Below, piece by piece: positions 10,587 to 20,166 of a stretch of 64,000 nt of DNA; position 1 is the first letter of the stretch; the number at the start of each line of letters is the position of its first letter. The stretch covers positions 1,612,001 to 1,676,000 of the forward strand of contig NZ_LN868938.1 of NCBI RefSeq assembly GCF_001182745.1. The letters run 5' to 3'. A program made the position numbers and the translations under genes. Under the pieces are notes generated by a model. That model worked only from the letters and a program-made list of their open reading frames with translations. It made no database searches and was not told the origin of the DNA. The DNA comes from Nocardia farcinica. Its GTDB lineage: Bacteria > Actinomycetota > Actinomycetes > Mycobacteriales > Mycobacteriaceae.

Positions 10587-11396
10587 TCAGTTACCGAGCG
10601 CGTGCCGCACCGAGGCCTTCACCAGGGACGTGTGCAGGGTCAGCGACAGCGCCGCCAGCTCCCGCACCGTCTCCTCGGCCCTGGCCCTGGCGCCGGCATC
10701 ACGGCTCTTGGCGATCGGCGCGGCGATCTGGGCCAGCAGCGCGGCCTCGCGGTCGGCGGCCAGTTTGAACGCCCGCAGATGGCGCGCTTCCAGCCCGAAT
10801 TCGGCCATCGCGCGGGCGGTCTTGGCCAGGGTCACCGCCTCGCCGTCGAAGAAGCCCGCGGGACCGGGCGTGATGAGCCCGGCACGGATCAGGTCGTTGA
10901 GGAAGGGTTCATCGATGCCCGCCTGGGCGAGCAGATCGGCTCGGGTGAGCCGGATTTCGTGATCGACACGCAACTCCTCCGGCGATACCTCGTCGGGCAC
11001 CACACCCAGTTTGCGGGGTACGCCGCGCCCGCCGGCCGAGCCGGCACCGGCCGCCGGGGCCTCCGCGCCGCCCGCCCGGCTCGACAGCGCCCTGGCGCGA
11101 GCCTCGCGCACGCCGAGGGTGGCCGCCCCCTTGTCGATCGCCTCGAGTTGCTCCTTGATCACCTTCAACGGCAGGTACTGGTCGCGCTGCGCGGTGAGGA
11201 TGAAGCGCAGCCGCTCGCAGTCGGCCACCGAGAACCGCCGGTACCCCGAGGGGGTGCGCTCCGGACGGATCAGGCCCTCGGATTCGAGGAAACGGATCTT
11301 GGAGATCGTGACGTCCGGGAAATCAGGCCGCAACAGGTCGAGCACGGAGCCGATCGACATGCCTCCGCGTGCCCACTGCTGCGCCGCGCCCGTCAC
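10587..11396 (-). CDS. MerR-family regulator of the garA-gcv block (Rv1828 type)
   Basis: 269 residues. The N-terminal MerR domain reads MSIGSVLDLLRPDFPDVTISKIRFLESEGL with YRRFSVADCERLRFIL; a second helical domain (residues about 150-265) ends TLHTSLVKASVRHALGN, as in Rv1828. Between them is an Ala/Gly-rich linker longer than in the mycobacterial protein, which accounts for the extra length. The effector is unknown. GTG 11396 is the called start; the conserved MSIG methionine 12 residues in is an alternative. Confidence 0.88.
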   Translation of the reverse strand: MTGAAQQWARGGMSIGSVLDLLRPDFPDVTISKIRFLESEGLIRPERTPSGYRRFSVADCERLRFILTAQRDQYLPLKVIKEQLEAIDKGAATLGVREARARALSSRAGGAEAPAAGAGSAGGRGVPRKLGVVPDEVSPEELRVDHEIRLTRADLLAQAGIDEPFLNDLIRAGLITPGPAGFFDGEAVTLAKTARAMAEFGLEARHLRAFKLAADREAALLAQIAAPIAKSRDAGARARAEETVRELAALSLTLHTSLVKASVRHALGN

Positions 11397-11505
11397 CGCG
11401 CCGAGTCCTTCCCGTCCGTTGCCGCACGCCGGACCGGCGACGGGTTCGACGACCGCGCGCTACCGCCACGCGTGCCCCCGCGAACGCCGCCGTCCGACGT
11501 GGTTC

Positions 11506-11991
11506 TCATAGACTGCCCGCACCCGCCGAGGGCTCGTTCACCTGTGCGCGCGGACCGGTGAGGAACACGAGCCGGAACTTGCCGATCTGCACCTCGTCGC
11601 CGTTCTGCAGTTCCGAGGAGTCCACCGGCTCCCGGTTGACGTAGGTGCCGTTGAGGCTGCCCACGTCGACCACCTGGAAGGTGTCGTCGTCCTGACGGAA
11701 CTCCGCGTGCCGACGGCTGACGGTGACATCGTCGAGGAAGATGTCACTGTCGGGGTGGCGGCCCGCCGAGGTGGTCGGCTGGTCCAGGAGGAACCGCGAG
11801 CCCGCGTTGGGGCCACGCTTGACGACCAGCAGGGCCGCGCCCGCCGGTAGGCCCTCGACCCCTTGAACCGGCTGTTCGCCGGTCTGCTCACCGGAGCGCG
11901 ACGCGTCGACCTCGTTCAGGAAATCCGCGCGGAAGACCGACGTCGTCTCGGCCGCGGTCTCCTGGTAACCCGGGTCTTTGTTCTCGCTCAC
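11506..11991 (-). CDS. garA: GarA, FHA-domain regulator of glutamate metabolism
   Basis: 161 residues, very close to mycobacterial GarA (Rv1827). The N-terminal motif ETTSVF has the twin threonines T16/T17 that PknB and PknG phosphorylate. The FHA domain follows (SAGRHPDSDIFLDD, SRRHAEF, GSLNGTYVNREP). Unphosphorylated GarA binds and controls 2-oxoglutarate dehydrogenase and glutamate dehydrogenase; phosphorylation makes the FHA domain bind its own tail and switches it off. GTG 11991 is preceded by GGAGGAGAG. Its place beside gcv genes links nitrogen/carbon balance and glycine use. Confidence 0.97.
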   Translation of the reverse strand: MSENKDPGYQETAAETTSVFRADFLNEVDASRSGEQTGEQPVQGVEGLPAGAALLVVKRGPNAGSRFLLDQPTTSAGRHPDSDIFLDDVTVSRRHAEFRQDDDTFQVVDVGSLNGTYVNREPVDSSELQNGDEVQIGKFRLVFLTGPRAQVNEPSAGAGSL

Positions 11992-12155
11992 CGTTTCTCT
12001 CCTCCTCGAACCTGATTATCCATGCAAGCAGGTGATGCTTTGGTCGACACGAGGTCGTGTCGTCAGAACGCCGACGTCACCGCGCCGGCTCATCCGTTGG
12101 CTTTGACCGTACCCTGCCGGGGCCCGCCCGTGCAGGGAGAACCGGGAAGGCCGGT

Positions 12156-12554
12156 TCAGCCCCCGATAACTCCTTGATAACCTGCCGCATCCAGCAGTTC
12201 GCCCAGCGTGACGTCGAGTGCGGCGGCATCGGCCACCTCCAGCTCGAACAGCCAGCCCGCACCGTACGGATCGGCGTTCAGCGTCTCCGGCGCGTTGGAC
12301 AGTTCTTCGTTCACCGCAACGACTTTCGCGGCCAGCGGGGCGTAGATGTCCGAGACGCTCTTGGTCGATTCCACCTCGGCGATGCTCTCGCCCGCGGCGG
12401 CCTCGCGCTGCTCGTCCGGCAGCTGAACGTACACGACGTCACCCAGCTGGGACTGGGCGTAGTCGGTGATGCCGACCCGGACCCGCGTGGGGCCGATCCG
12501 CCGGACCCACTCGTGCTCCTCGGTGTAGCGCAGATCCTCGGGGGTCACTGCCAC
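12156..12554 (-). CDS. gcvH: Glycine cleavage system H protein
   Basis: 132 residues, full length. The lipoyl-attachment motif ESTKSVSD places the modified lysine at K65, with the downstream AP...VVAVNEEL characteristic of GcvH. It shuttles the aminomethyl group from GcvP to GcvT and electrons to lipoamide dehydrogenase. GTG 12554 has AAAGGAC upstream. No glycine riboswitch is seen before it, unlike gcvP. Confidence 0.97.
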   Translation of the reverse strand: MAVTPEDLRYTEEHEWVRRIGPTRVRVGITDYAQSQLGDVVYVQLPDEQREAAAGESIAEVESTKSVSDIYAPLAAKVVAVNEELSNAPETLNADPYGAGWLFELEVADAAALDVTLGELLDAAGYQGVIGG

Positions 12555-12632
12555 TGGGCGTCCTTTCCGTCATGACCGTCGTTCGTCGTGAACGCTGCAC
12601 GCAACCTTATCGGTACCGGGTGACGCCGGCGG

Positions 12633-13226
12633 TTATGGGTGATGCTGCCGCACAGCCGGTATCGCCCGTGCCACCGCGACCGCCTTGCCCGTGTAGAGCA
12701 CGCCGGTCCACAGATACACCGCGGTGCCCCAGATCAACAATGCCCCGCCGAAGGCCCGTCCGAAACCGTCCAGCGGCCAGTCCATCTGCCCGGCCAGCAG
12801 CCAGGGCAGCGCCGACATGAGCGCGAAGGTGGCGGCTTTGCCGAGGTAGATCACCTCGGGCGGGTCGAGTTCGCGTCGGCGATAGATCGAGAGGGTCAGG
12901 GTCAGCACCGCGTCGCGCCCGACCAGCAGCAGGGCCACCCACCAGGGCAGCAGCCCGCGCGCCACGAAGGCCACCAGCGTGGTGACCAGATAGAGCCGGT
13001 CGACGAAGGGATCCAGCAGCGCGCCCAGCCGCGAACTCTGGTCGAGCAGCCGGGCCAGCTTGCCGTCGAGGAAGTCGGTGATCCCGCTGGCGACCAGCAG
13101 GGCGAAGGCCCAGCCGTCGGCCCGTTCGACCAGCAACAACCACAGGAACACCGGCACGCCGATCAGTCGCAGCACGCTCAGCACGTTGGGGACGGTGAGG
13201 ATGCGGTCGGCCGGCGTCGTCGTCAC
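12633..13226 (-). CDS. pgsA: CDP-alcohol phosphatidyltransferase (PgsA2/Rv1822 type)
   Basis: 197 residues, an integral membrane protein with about five helices. It carries the family motif D-x2-D-G-x2-A-R-x8-G-x3-D-x3-D as DFLDGKLAR ... GALLDPFVD (about residues 51-77). The enzyme transfers a phosphatidyl group from CDP-diacylglycerol to an alcohol, by homology glycerol-3-phosphate. In M. tuberculosis the equivalent gene is near garA/gcvH, so synteny supports the call. The three genes that separate them there (Rv1823-Rv1825) are absent here. The acceptor alcohol is not proven. Confidence 0.88.
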   Translation of the reverse strand: MTTTPADRILTVPNVLSVLRLIGVPVFLWLLLVERADGWAFALLVASGITDFLDGKLARLLDQSSRLGALLDPFVDRLYLVTTLVAFVARGLLPWWVALLLVGRDAVLTLTLSIYRRRELDPPEVIYLGKAATFALMSALPWLLAGQMDWPLDGFGRAFGGALLIWGTAVYLWTGVLYTGKAVAVARAIPAVRQHHP

Positions 13227-13355
13227 ACGCTGTGCTTACCGCACCGGCCCCGGTGACCGCCATCCGGGCGCGCGGTTGCTTTTCGCCACAACACCCGCGG
13301 TGAAAGAATGACTGTGAAATCATCTCATCGAACCGATGGTGATGGAGAGGAAGAC

Positions 13356-15049
13356 ATGGCCGAGTTCGACTACGACGTGGTGGTGATCGGCTCCGGGTTC
13401 GGCGGCAGCGTCGCCGCCCTGCGGCTGACCGAGAAGGGGTACCGGGTCGGCGTGCTCGAGGCGGGCAGGCGCTGGGACGCCGCGGATCTGCCCGCCACGA
13501 ATTGGAATCTGCGCAAGTCGATCTGGGCACCGAAACTGGGCTTGACCGGGCCGCAGCAGATCAGCATCCTCGGCAAGTGCGCGGTGTTCGCCGGCGCGGG
13601 GGTCGGCGGCGGGTCACTGATCTACGGCAACACCCTCTACGAGCCGCTGCCCGCCTTCTACACCGACCGGCAGTGGGCCCACATCACCGATTGGCGCAGC
13701 GAACTCGCCCCGTACTACGACCAGGCCAAGCGCATGCTCGGCGTGGCGCCGAACCCGCGGACGACCCCGGCCGACGAGATCATCAAGGAGGTCGCCGAGG
13801 ACATCGGCGTGGCCGACACCTTCCATCCCACCCAGGTGGGTGTGTTCTTCAACGAGGACCGGCAGGGCGAGGAGGTGGACGACCCCTACTTCGGCGGGGC
13901 GGGGCCGCGCCGCAGCGGCTGCGTCCACTGCGCGCGCTGTTTCACGGGCTGCCCGCACAACGCCAAGAACACGACCACCACCAACTACCTCTATCTCGCC
14001 GAGCAGGCCGGGGCGCGGGTGCACGAACTCACCACCGCCACCGCGGTGCGGCCGCTGCCCGCGGCGGGTACGCGGTGGACACCGAGCGGTCCGGGCGCTG
14101 GATCCGCAAGGAGCCCAGGACCTTCACCGCCGAGCAGGTGGTCTTCGCGGGCGCGGCGCTGGGCACCCAGAAGCTGCTGCACCGGATGCGGGACGAGGGC
14201 GTGCTGCCCGGACTGTCCCCCCGGCTCGGTGAACTCACCCGCAGCAACTCCGAGGCGATCCTGAACGTGGCCAGCCGGTCCCGGTACGACTTCGCTCAGG
14301 GTGTGGCGATCACCTCCTCCATCCACCCGGAGCCGAACACGCACGTGGAGGTGTGCCACTACGGCAAGGGCCAGAACGCGCTGGCGACCATGGCGGTGCC
14401 GCTGGTGGACGGCGGGGCGTTCCGGTTCCTACGGTTCCTGCTGGCGATCCTGACCCATCCGCTGGCGTTCCTGCGCAGCCGGGTGCCCTACCGCGGCTCG
14501 GAGAAGTCGGTGATCCTGCTGGTGATGCAGTCGCTGGACAACTCGCTGACCTCGTTCCGCAAGCGCGGCGCGCTGCGCACCGAACAGGGCACGGGCGAGC
14601 CGAATCCGACCTGGATCCCGCTGGCGCACGACATCGCGCGGCGGTTCGCGGACAAGATCGACGGCGACACCCACGGCTTGATCATGGACGTGTTCAACAT
14701 CCCGGCGACCGCGCACTACATCGGCGGCTGCGTGATCGGCGAGACCCCGCGCTCCGGTGTCGTCGACCCCTACCAGCGCGTGTTCGGGCACCCCGGCCTG
14801 CACGTGGCCGACGGTTCCGCGGTGACGGCCAATCTGGGCGTGAACCCGTCGCTGACCATCACCGCGCAGGCCGAGCGCGCGATGGCGTTCTGGCCGAACA
14901 AGGGTGAGCCCGATCCGCGCCCGGAGCTGGGCGCACCGTACCGGCGCATCGATCCGGTCCGGCCGGTGCGGCCCACGGTGCCCGAGCACGCGCCCGGCGC
15001 GCTGCGGTTGCCGATCACCCCCGTCGATCCGCCGGTGCCCGCGCCGTGA
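13356..15049 (+). pseudogene. GMC-type oxidoreductase (cholesterol-oxidase ChoD-like), broken by a one-base frameshift
   Basis: The intact gene would give about 565 residues. The first part, from ATG 13356 (GGAGAGGAAG ahead), has the FAD fold VVIGSGFGGSVAAL and the Cys-rich CVHCARCFTGCPHNAKNT block typical of ChoD-like GMC proteins. At 14060-14069 the frame shifts: upstream codons reach ...RPLP, and the homologous sequence continues one base out of frame as GGYAVDTERSGRW, ending with the C-terminal VADGSAVTANLGVNPSLTITAQAER at 15049. The run reads CCCGCGGCGGG where CCCGGCGGCGGG would keep the frame, so one G is missing. This could be a sequencing error in GC-rich DNA or a real mutation. Codon use stays normal after the shift, so any loss is recent. 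Confidence 0.85.
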
Positions 15050-15101
15050 TCCCGGCCGGGTTCCGCGCGCGGCGCAGGCCACGGCATTAACGTGAGCGGC
15101 T

Positions 15102-16493
15102 GTGTCAGACAGTCGTATCGACCTGCGTACCTTCGTGCCCGCCGACGAGGTACGCGCCAGGGGCCGCGCCCTGCGGGAGCACGTGCCGGCGACGGCTCGC
15201 GACCGGCAGGCCGCCGGGCCGCGCCGGCCCGCCGTGCTCGATTTCCTCGCCGCCGCGCACGCCGACCGGCTCGCGCATCTGGTGCCGCTGCGGGTGGGCC
15301 GGATGGCGAGCGGTCCGTTCACCTTCTACCGGGGCGCGGCGGGCCTGATGGCCGCCGATCTCGCGGACGGCCCGGTGACCGGCGTGCACGCCCAGCTGTG
15401 CGGGGACGCCCACCCGGCCAACTTCGGCCTCTACGGCACCTCGCGCGGCGAGATCGTCATGGACATCAACGATTTCGACGAGACGATCCGCGGGCCGTGG
15501 GAATGGGACCTGGAACGGCTGGCGGCCGGCCTGGTGCTGGCCGGCCGGGAGTCCGGCGTCGGCGAGGACGACTGCCGGGCCGCCGCGCTGGACGCGGCGC
15601 GCTCCTACCGGCTGGCGATCGACGATCTGGCCGGGCGGCCGTTCATGGAGTCCTGGAGCGCGCTGCCCGACGAATCGATCCTCGGCCGGGCCAAGGCCGA
15701 CGACCTGATCGACGATTTCAAGAAGGCCGCCAAGAAGGCGCGCAAGAACACCAGCGCCAAGGTCGCCGCGAAGTGGACCGAGCACATCGACGACCACGAG
15801 ACGGGGGTGCGCAAGCGCCGCTTCGTCGCCGACCCGCCGGTGCTCACCGAGGTGAGCGAGGAGGTGGCCGAGGCGGTCACCGACGGCCTGGAACGCTACG
15901 GCGTCACGCTGCGCGAGTCGCGGCGCGATCTGCTCGCCCGATTCGCGGTGTCCGACATCGCTTTCCGCATCGTCGGCACCGGCAGCGTCGGCCTGCACAG
16001 CTACGTCGCGCTGCTGCACGGCAACGACGAGGAGGTGCTGGTGTTGCAGCTCAAGCAGGCCATCCCCTCCGCGCTCGCGCCCTACCTGCCCGCCGCCCCG
16101 GTCGCGCACGAGGGCGAGCGAATCGTGCAGGGCGCCAGGCTGGTTCAGGCCGAGACCGACATCCTGCTCGGTTGGACCACGCTGCGGCTGGACGGGCGCG
16201 AGTTGCCGTTCATCGTGCGCCAGTTCCGCAATCTCAAGGGCAGCATCGATCCGGCGGGCCTGGGCAAGGACGATCTCGACGACTACGGCCGGCTGGCGGG
16301 GGCGCTGCTGGCCAGGGCACACGCCCGCTCGCTCGACCCGCGGCTGCTGTCGGGCTATCTGGACGGCGACGAGCGCTTCGACGAGGCGGTGGCCGCCTTC
16401 GCGGTCCGCTATGCCGACCGGACCGAGGCCGACCACGCCGAGCTCGTGCGCGCGGTGGCGTCGGGCCGGTTGCGCGCCGAACTCCCCGAGTGA
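15102..16493 (+). CDS. DUF2252 family protein
   Basis: 463 residues. Conserved kinase-like features are seen: FYRGAA, LCGDAHPANFG, DINDFDETIRGPWEWDLERLA, then a second conserved block QLKQA...GERIVQGARLVQ and VRQFRNLKGS. DUF2252 proteins resemble aminoglycoside-phosphotransferase/HipA-like folds (HGDxxxxN and D-F-D elements) but have no assigned activity. GTG 15102 lies 8 bases after TAACGT (15088-15093), so the mRNA is probably leaderless. It does not overlap its neighbours. Confidence 0.88.
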   Translation: MSDSRIDLRTFVPADEVRARGRALREHVPATARDRQAAGPRRPAVLDFLAAAHADRLAHLVPLRVGRMASGPFTFYRGAAGLMAADLADGPVTGVHAQLCGDAHPANFGLYGTSRGEIVMDINDFDETIRGPWEWDLERLAAGLVLAGRESGVGEDDCRAAALDAARSYRLAIDDLAGRPFMESWSALPDESILGRAKADDLIDDFKKAAKKARKNTSAKVAAKWTEHIDDHETGVRKRRFVADPPVLTEVSEEVAEAVTDGLERYGVTLRESRRDLLARFAVSDIAFRIVGTGSVGLHSYVALLHGNDEEVLVLQLKQAIPSALAPYLPAAPVAHEGERIVQGARLVQAETDILLGWTTLRLDGRELPFIVRQFRNLKGSIDPAGLGKDDLDDYGRLAGALLARAHARSLDPRLLSGYLDGDERFDEAVAAFAVRYADRTEADHAELVRAVASGRLRAELPE

Positions 16494-16592
16494 GCACCGG
16501 GCGCCGACACGCCGCGTCGGCGCCGGGGCGCGCGGTGGCGGATTCCTCGTATCCTGTGCGGAGTCGAGTGACGACGTGAAGGGTGGTCGCGA

Positions 16593-17483
16593 ATGCTTGT
16601 GCGAGTACAGAACCCGGCAGGCACCACTGCCGAGCGGGCGCTGATCGACTGGCTGCGCACCTGGAAGGACCCGGACAGCCCGCACGGCGTCGCGACGATC
16701 AATTGCAGTCTGTTCCACCAGGATCGGCTGCACCAGTTCGACGCGGTGGTGTGGACGCCGACCAGCTGCGTGGTGATCGAGGCCGCCGAGCCCGACACCC
16801 AGCGCGACGGCACCCTCGAGGTCCCGCTCAACGGCCCGTGGACCATCGACGGCGAGCAGATCACGATGACCGGCCGCGACAAGCGCACCCCGCTGGAGCG
16901 GTCCCGCGAGCACACCTTCGCCTTGCAGGACTGGTTGTCCGCGCGCGGCCTCGGCCAGCGGGCGGTGCACGGGGTGGCGCTGGTCATCCCGCCGCGCGGG
17001 TCGAAGCTCGAGGTCCGCCAAGCCTGGAGCGACCCGAGCTTCGATGCGATCCTGGGCAGTGACCCGGGCCGGTTGCGGCACTACTTCGACACGCTGGCGC
17101 AGAGCGAGAAGCACCTGTGGACGGCCAACGACGTCGCGGTGGCGTTTCGTGGGCTCGGCCTGCTCCCCTACCTACCCGCTCCGCAGGAGCTGCTGAACGA
17201 GGGCTTCCTGGGGCCGATCGACATCACCCTGTGGCACGGCGGCCCGGCCCAGGCGCAGGCCGAGGCCTACGCCGAGGAGCTCGCGCAGCTCGAACGCGAC
17301 GCGCGGCCACCGCTGGTGCGCGCGCCGTGGTACAGCCCGTGGAAGCTGTATCCGTTCGAGGCGGGCGACATCGACATGGGGCGCGCGTTCATGCGCACCA
17401 CGCTGGCCATCGGGATGGTGATCGCCGCGGCGTGGGTGCTGTGGTTCCTGGTGTCGGCGTTCCTCACCTACGGGCCGGGCTGA
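16593..17483 (+). CDS. NERD-like domain membrane protein
   Basis: 296 residues. Residues 1-120 resemble a nuclease-related domain: TTAERALIDWL, then QFDAVVWTPTSCVVIEA. Functional NERD domains carry a lysine after the last strand (E-x-K); here the sequence runs IEAAEPD, so the catalytic lysine seems absent. A single C-terminal transmembrane helix (about 265-290) would anchor it in the membrane. GAAGGGTGG precedes ATG 16593. Function unknown; the missing lysine argues against nuclease activity. Confidence 0.65.
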   Translation: MLVRVQNPAGTTAERALIDWLRTWKDPDSPHGVATINCSLFHQDRLHQFDAVVWTPTSCVVIEAAEPDTQRDGTLEVPLNGPWTIDGEQITMTGRDKRTPLERSREHTFALQDWLSARGLGQRAVHGVALVIPPRGSKLEVRQAWSDPSFDAILGSDPGRLRHYFDTLAQSEKHLWTANDVAVAFRGLGLLPYLPAPQELLNEGFLGPIDITLWHGGPAQAQAEAYAEELAQLERDARPPLVRAPWYSPWKLYPFEAGDIDMGRAFMRTTLAIGMVIAAAWVLWFLVSAFLTYGPG

Positions 17484-17508
17484 GCGCGGCCCTGGTTATC
17501 GTCGTCGG

Positions 17509-18138
17509 GTGCTCGATCAGAAGCTCACCGGCCGGGCCGTCGTCGCGACGCTCGCCGCGCTCGTCACGCTGACCCTCCCGCTCACCTTTCCGCCCGGCGG
17601 CGGCCCGACGGGGGTGGACCGCGCGCTCGCGGACATGGTGCGCACCGACCCACCCGCCGCGATCCACCGGGTGCTGGTCGCGCCGAGCGACGGTTGGCTG
17701 GTGGTGACCCTGCTGCTGGCGGCGATCGCGTGGTTCGGGTGGCGACGGCAGTGGTGGCGGGCGGCGACGATGCTCGTGGTGCCCGAGGCGGCGATCGCGC
17801 TCAACACCTGGGTGCTCAAGCCGCTGTTCGACCGGCCGCTGCACGACTACCTCGCCTATCCGAGCGGGCACACCGTGCACCTGGTCGCCGTGGTGACGAC
17901 CGTTGTGCTGCTGTGCGATTCGGCCCGCGTCCGCCTGGCCGTCGCGGTCGCCGGGGTGGTCGCCTGCGGCGCCGTGGTGGTGGGACAGGTGGGCATGGAC
18001 TACCACTACGCGACCGATGTGGTCGGCGGAGCCGCGGCGGCACTGGCCCTCGGCATCGCCGGATGCGCCGCGGCCGAACGGCTCGCGGGTTCGCGTCGAC
18101 CCGCCCGCGGACCGGGGCACGACGACTCGGTCCCCTGA
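17509..18138 (+). CDS. PAP2-family membrane phosphatase
   Basis: 209 residues with about six transmembrane helices. The acid-phosphatase signature is present: K104-x5-RP (KPLFDRP), PSGH with H121, and H166-x3-D170 (HYATD). These enzymes remove phosphate from lipid phosphates or isoprenyl pyrophosphates at the outer face of the membrane. Starts at ATG 17509, 25 bases after the NERD-like gene, possibly co-transcribed. The substrate cannot be told from sequence. Confidence 0.9.
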   Translation: MLDQKLTGRAVVATLAALVTLTLPLTFPPGGGPTGVDRALADMVRTDPPAAIHRVLVAPSDGWLVVTLLLAAIAWFGWRRQWWRAATMLVVPEAAIALNTWVLKPLFDRPLHDYLAYPSGHTVHLVAVVTTVVLLCDSARVRLAVAVAGVVACGAVVVGQVGMDYHYATDVVGGAAAALALGIAGCAAAERLAGSRRPARGPGHDDSVP

Positions 18139-18143
18139 ACGGG

Positions 18144-18177
18144 TCGGGGGCAGCGCCACCGAAGGAGCCGCCCCCGA
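18144..18177. terminator. Hairpin between convergent genes
   Basis: TCGGGGGC (18144-18151) pairs with GCCCCCGA (18170-18177) in the short gap between the converging PAP2 and acyl-CoA oxidase genes; it could serve both strands. Confidence 0.6.
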
Positions 18178-18184
18178 TCCGGCG

Positions 18185-20116
18185 TCAGCTCCGCTGGTAC
18201 ACGCTGGCGTCGTGCAGCATCGCCGCGTGCAGCATCTCCTCCGGCACGCCCATCGCCTCGACGAGGGTGAGTGCGTGCGGGCGCAGCCGGTCGACCAGCT
18301 CGTTGACCCCGCGCCGCACCGCCTTCGCCCGCTCGACGGACATGAAGCGGTGCATGATGTACCAGGCCGAGTTCTCCTCGAGCAGCGTGTAGACGAACAG
18401 GTCGCACACGGTCTCGGCCAGCGCCCTGGCCTCGGGGTCCTCGATCTCGCCGATGCCCTCGATGAAGGCTTCCAGCACCAGCCGGTCGATGTGCGCGGAC
18501 CCGGCCGCCAGGATGTGGTCCTGGGCGTTGTTGAAGCCCTCGAACGGCGTGGTGTCCTCGGCCCGGGCGCGCAGCCGGTGGGCGGCGGTGCGGACGAGAT
18601 AGTCCTCGCGGTCGGCGAACAGCTGCAACTGGGTGGAGCGGCGCGACAGGTCGCCCTCGTCGACCGACTCGTCGCTGCGATCGCGCAGGGTCTGGATCAG
18701 CTGGCGCACGCCCGAGCGCTTGCGCACCACGTCACCGGCCATGGTGGCCGCGAAACGCACCCAGCCCAGCGCGTCGAGATCCTGGACCTCGTCGGCGTAG
18801 GCGGTGAGCAGTTCCTTGGCGACCAGCTGGGTGAGCACGACGTTGTCGCCCTCGAAGGTGGTGAACACGTCGGTGTCGGCCTTGAGCGTGACCAGCCGGT
18901 TCTCGGTGAGGTAGCCGGCGCCGCCGCACGCCTCCCGGCATTCCTGGATGGCGCGGGTGGCGTGCCGGGTCTGGGCGACCTTGAGACCCGCGGCCCGCTT
19001 CTCCAAGGCCCGCTGGGCGCCGGGGTCGAGGTTCTGGCCGGTCTGGATGACGTGCATCCGGCGCACCAGGTCGTTCTGCGCGAAGGCGTAGGCGAAGGAC
19101 TTGGCGACCAGCGGCAGCAGCCTGCGCTGGTGCATCCGGTAGTCCATGAGCACCGTCTCCGTCCCGCTGTCGGGGTCGGCGAACTGGCGGCGCTGCAGCG
19201 CGTAGCGGACGGCGATGCTGAGCGCGACCCGCGCGCCCGCGGCGGCCGCGCCGCCCACACTGATCCGGCCGCGCACCAGCGTGCCGAGCGTGGTGAAGAA
19301 GCGCCTGCTCGGGTTCTCGATGGGTGAGCTGTAGGTGCCGTCGGGCTCGACGTCGGCGTAGCGGTTGAGCAGGTTCTCCCGCGGAATCCGGACGTGGTCG
19401 AAGACGATGCGGCCGTTGTCGACGCCGAGCAGCCCGCCCTTGAGGCCGTCGTCGGAGGTGGTGACGCCGGGCAGGTCGGCGCCCTGCTCGTCCCGGATGG
19501 GCACCAGGAAGCAGTGCACGCCGCGGCCTTCACCCTGCGTGATCAGCTGCGCGAACACCGCCGCCATCCGGGCGTGCTCGGCCGCGCCGCCGATGTAGTC
19601 CTTGCGGGCCGAGGGCGTCGGCGAGTGGATCACGAACTCCTGGGTCGCCGGATCGTAGGTGGCGGTGGTCTCCAGGCTGGCGACGTCGCTGCCGTGGCCC
19701 GACTCGGTCATCGCGAAGCAGCCGAGCAGGTCCAGCGAGATCAGCTGCTTGATGTACTCGCGATGGCGCTCGGTGCCCAGGTTCTCCACCGCCCCGCCGA
19801 ACAGGCCCCACTGCACGCCGGATTTCACCCACAGCGACAGGTCGGCGTAGGCGACCATCTCCAGTGCCGTCACCGCGCCGCCGGGGTCGCCGACGCCGCC
19901 GTTCTCCAGACGGAAACCGCGCTTGGCGTAATCCATCGCGGCGAGCAGGCGCATCTGGTCGAGCACCCGCGCCCGCGCGGCCTTGTAGTCGAGGTTCGGG
20001 TCCCCGAGAAAGCGCTCGTCGGCGAGTTCGCGGCGGGCTTGCTGCCGGATGTCACGCCAGGGTCCGTCGAGTGCTGCTCGGAGGTGATCTGCCGTCGTCG
20101 GGCTGCCGGTTGCCAT
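18185..20116 (-). CDS. Acyl-CoA oxidase/dehydrogenase family protein
   Basis: 643 residues, longer than standard acyl-CoA dehydrogenases and of acyl-CoA oxidase layout. FAD/substrate motifs include CFAMTESGHGSDVASLETTATYD and EACGGAGYLTENRL with TFEGDNVVLTQLVAKELL, typical of ACX-type enzymes that oxidise acyl-CoA to enoyl-CoA. ATG 20116 lies 7 bases after a minus-strand -10 box TATCGT (20129-20124), so a leaderless start is likely. Divergent from a TetR gene whose operators lie in the shared gap, so it may be under the same control. Whether it uses oxygen or an electron-transfer protein is not visible. Confidence 0.88.
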   Translation of the reverse strand: MATGSPTTADHLRAALDGPWRDIRQQARRELADERFLGDPNLDYKAARARVLDQMRLLAAMDYAKRGFRLENGGVGDPGGAVTALEMVAYADLSLWVKSGVQWGLFGGAVENLGTERHREYIKQLISLDLLGCFAMTESGHGSDVASLETTATYDPATQEFVIHSPTPSARKDYIGGAAEHARMAAVFAQLITQGEGRGVHCFLVPIRDEQGADLPGVTTSDDGLKGGLLGVDNGRIVFDHVRIPRENLLNRYADVEPDGTYSSPIENPSRRFFTTLGTLVRGRISVGGAAAAGARVALSIAVRYALQRRQFADPDSGTETVLMDYRMHQRRLLPLVAKSFAYAFAQNDLVRRMHVIQTGQNLDPGAQRALEKRAAGLKVAQTRHATRAIQECREACGGAGYLTENRLVTLKADTDVFTTFEGDNVVLTQLVAKELLTAYADEVQDLDALGWVRFAATMAGDVVRKRSGVRQLIQTLRDRSDESVDEGDLSRRSTQLQLFADREDYLVRTAAHRLRARAEDTTPFEGFNNAQDHILAAGSAHIDRLVLEAFIEGIGEIEDPEARALAETVCDLFVYTLLEENSAWYIMHRFMSVERAKAVRRGVNELVDRLRPHALTLVEAMGVPEEMLHAAMLHDASVYQRS

Positions 20117-20166
20117 GCCTCCGACGATAACCGTCAAGCGGGGTGGTCAAACCCTTGCGCGCGCGT

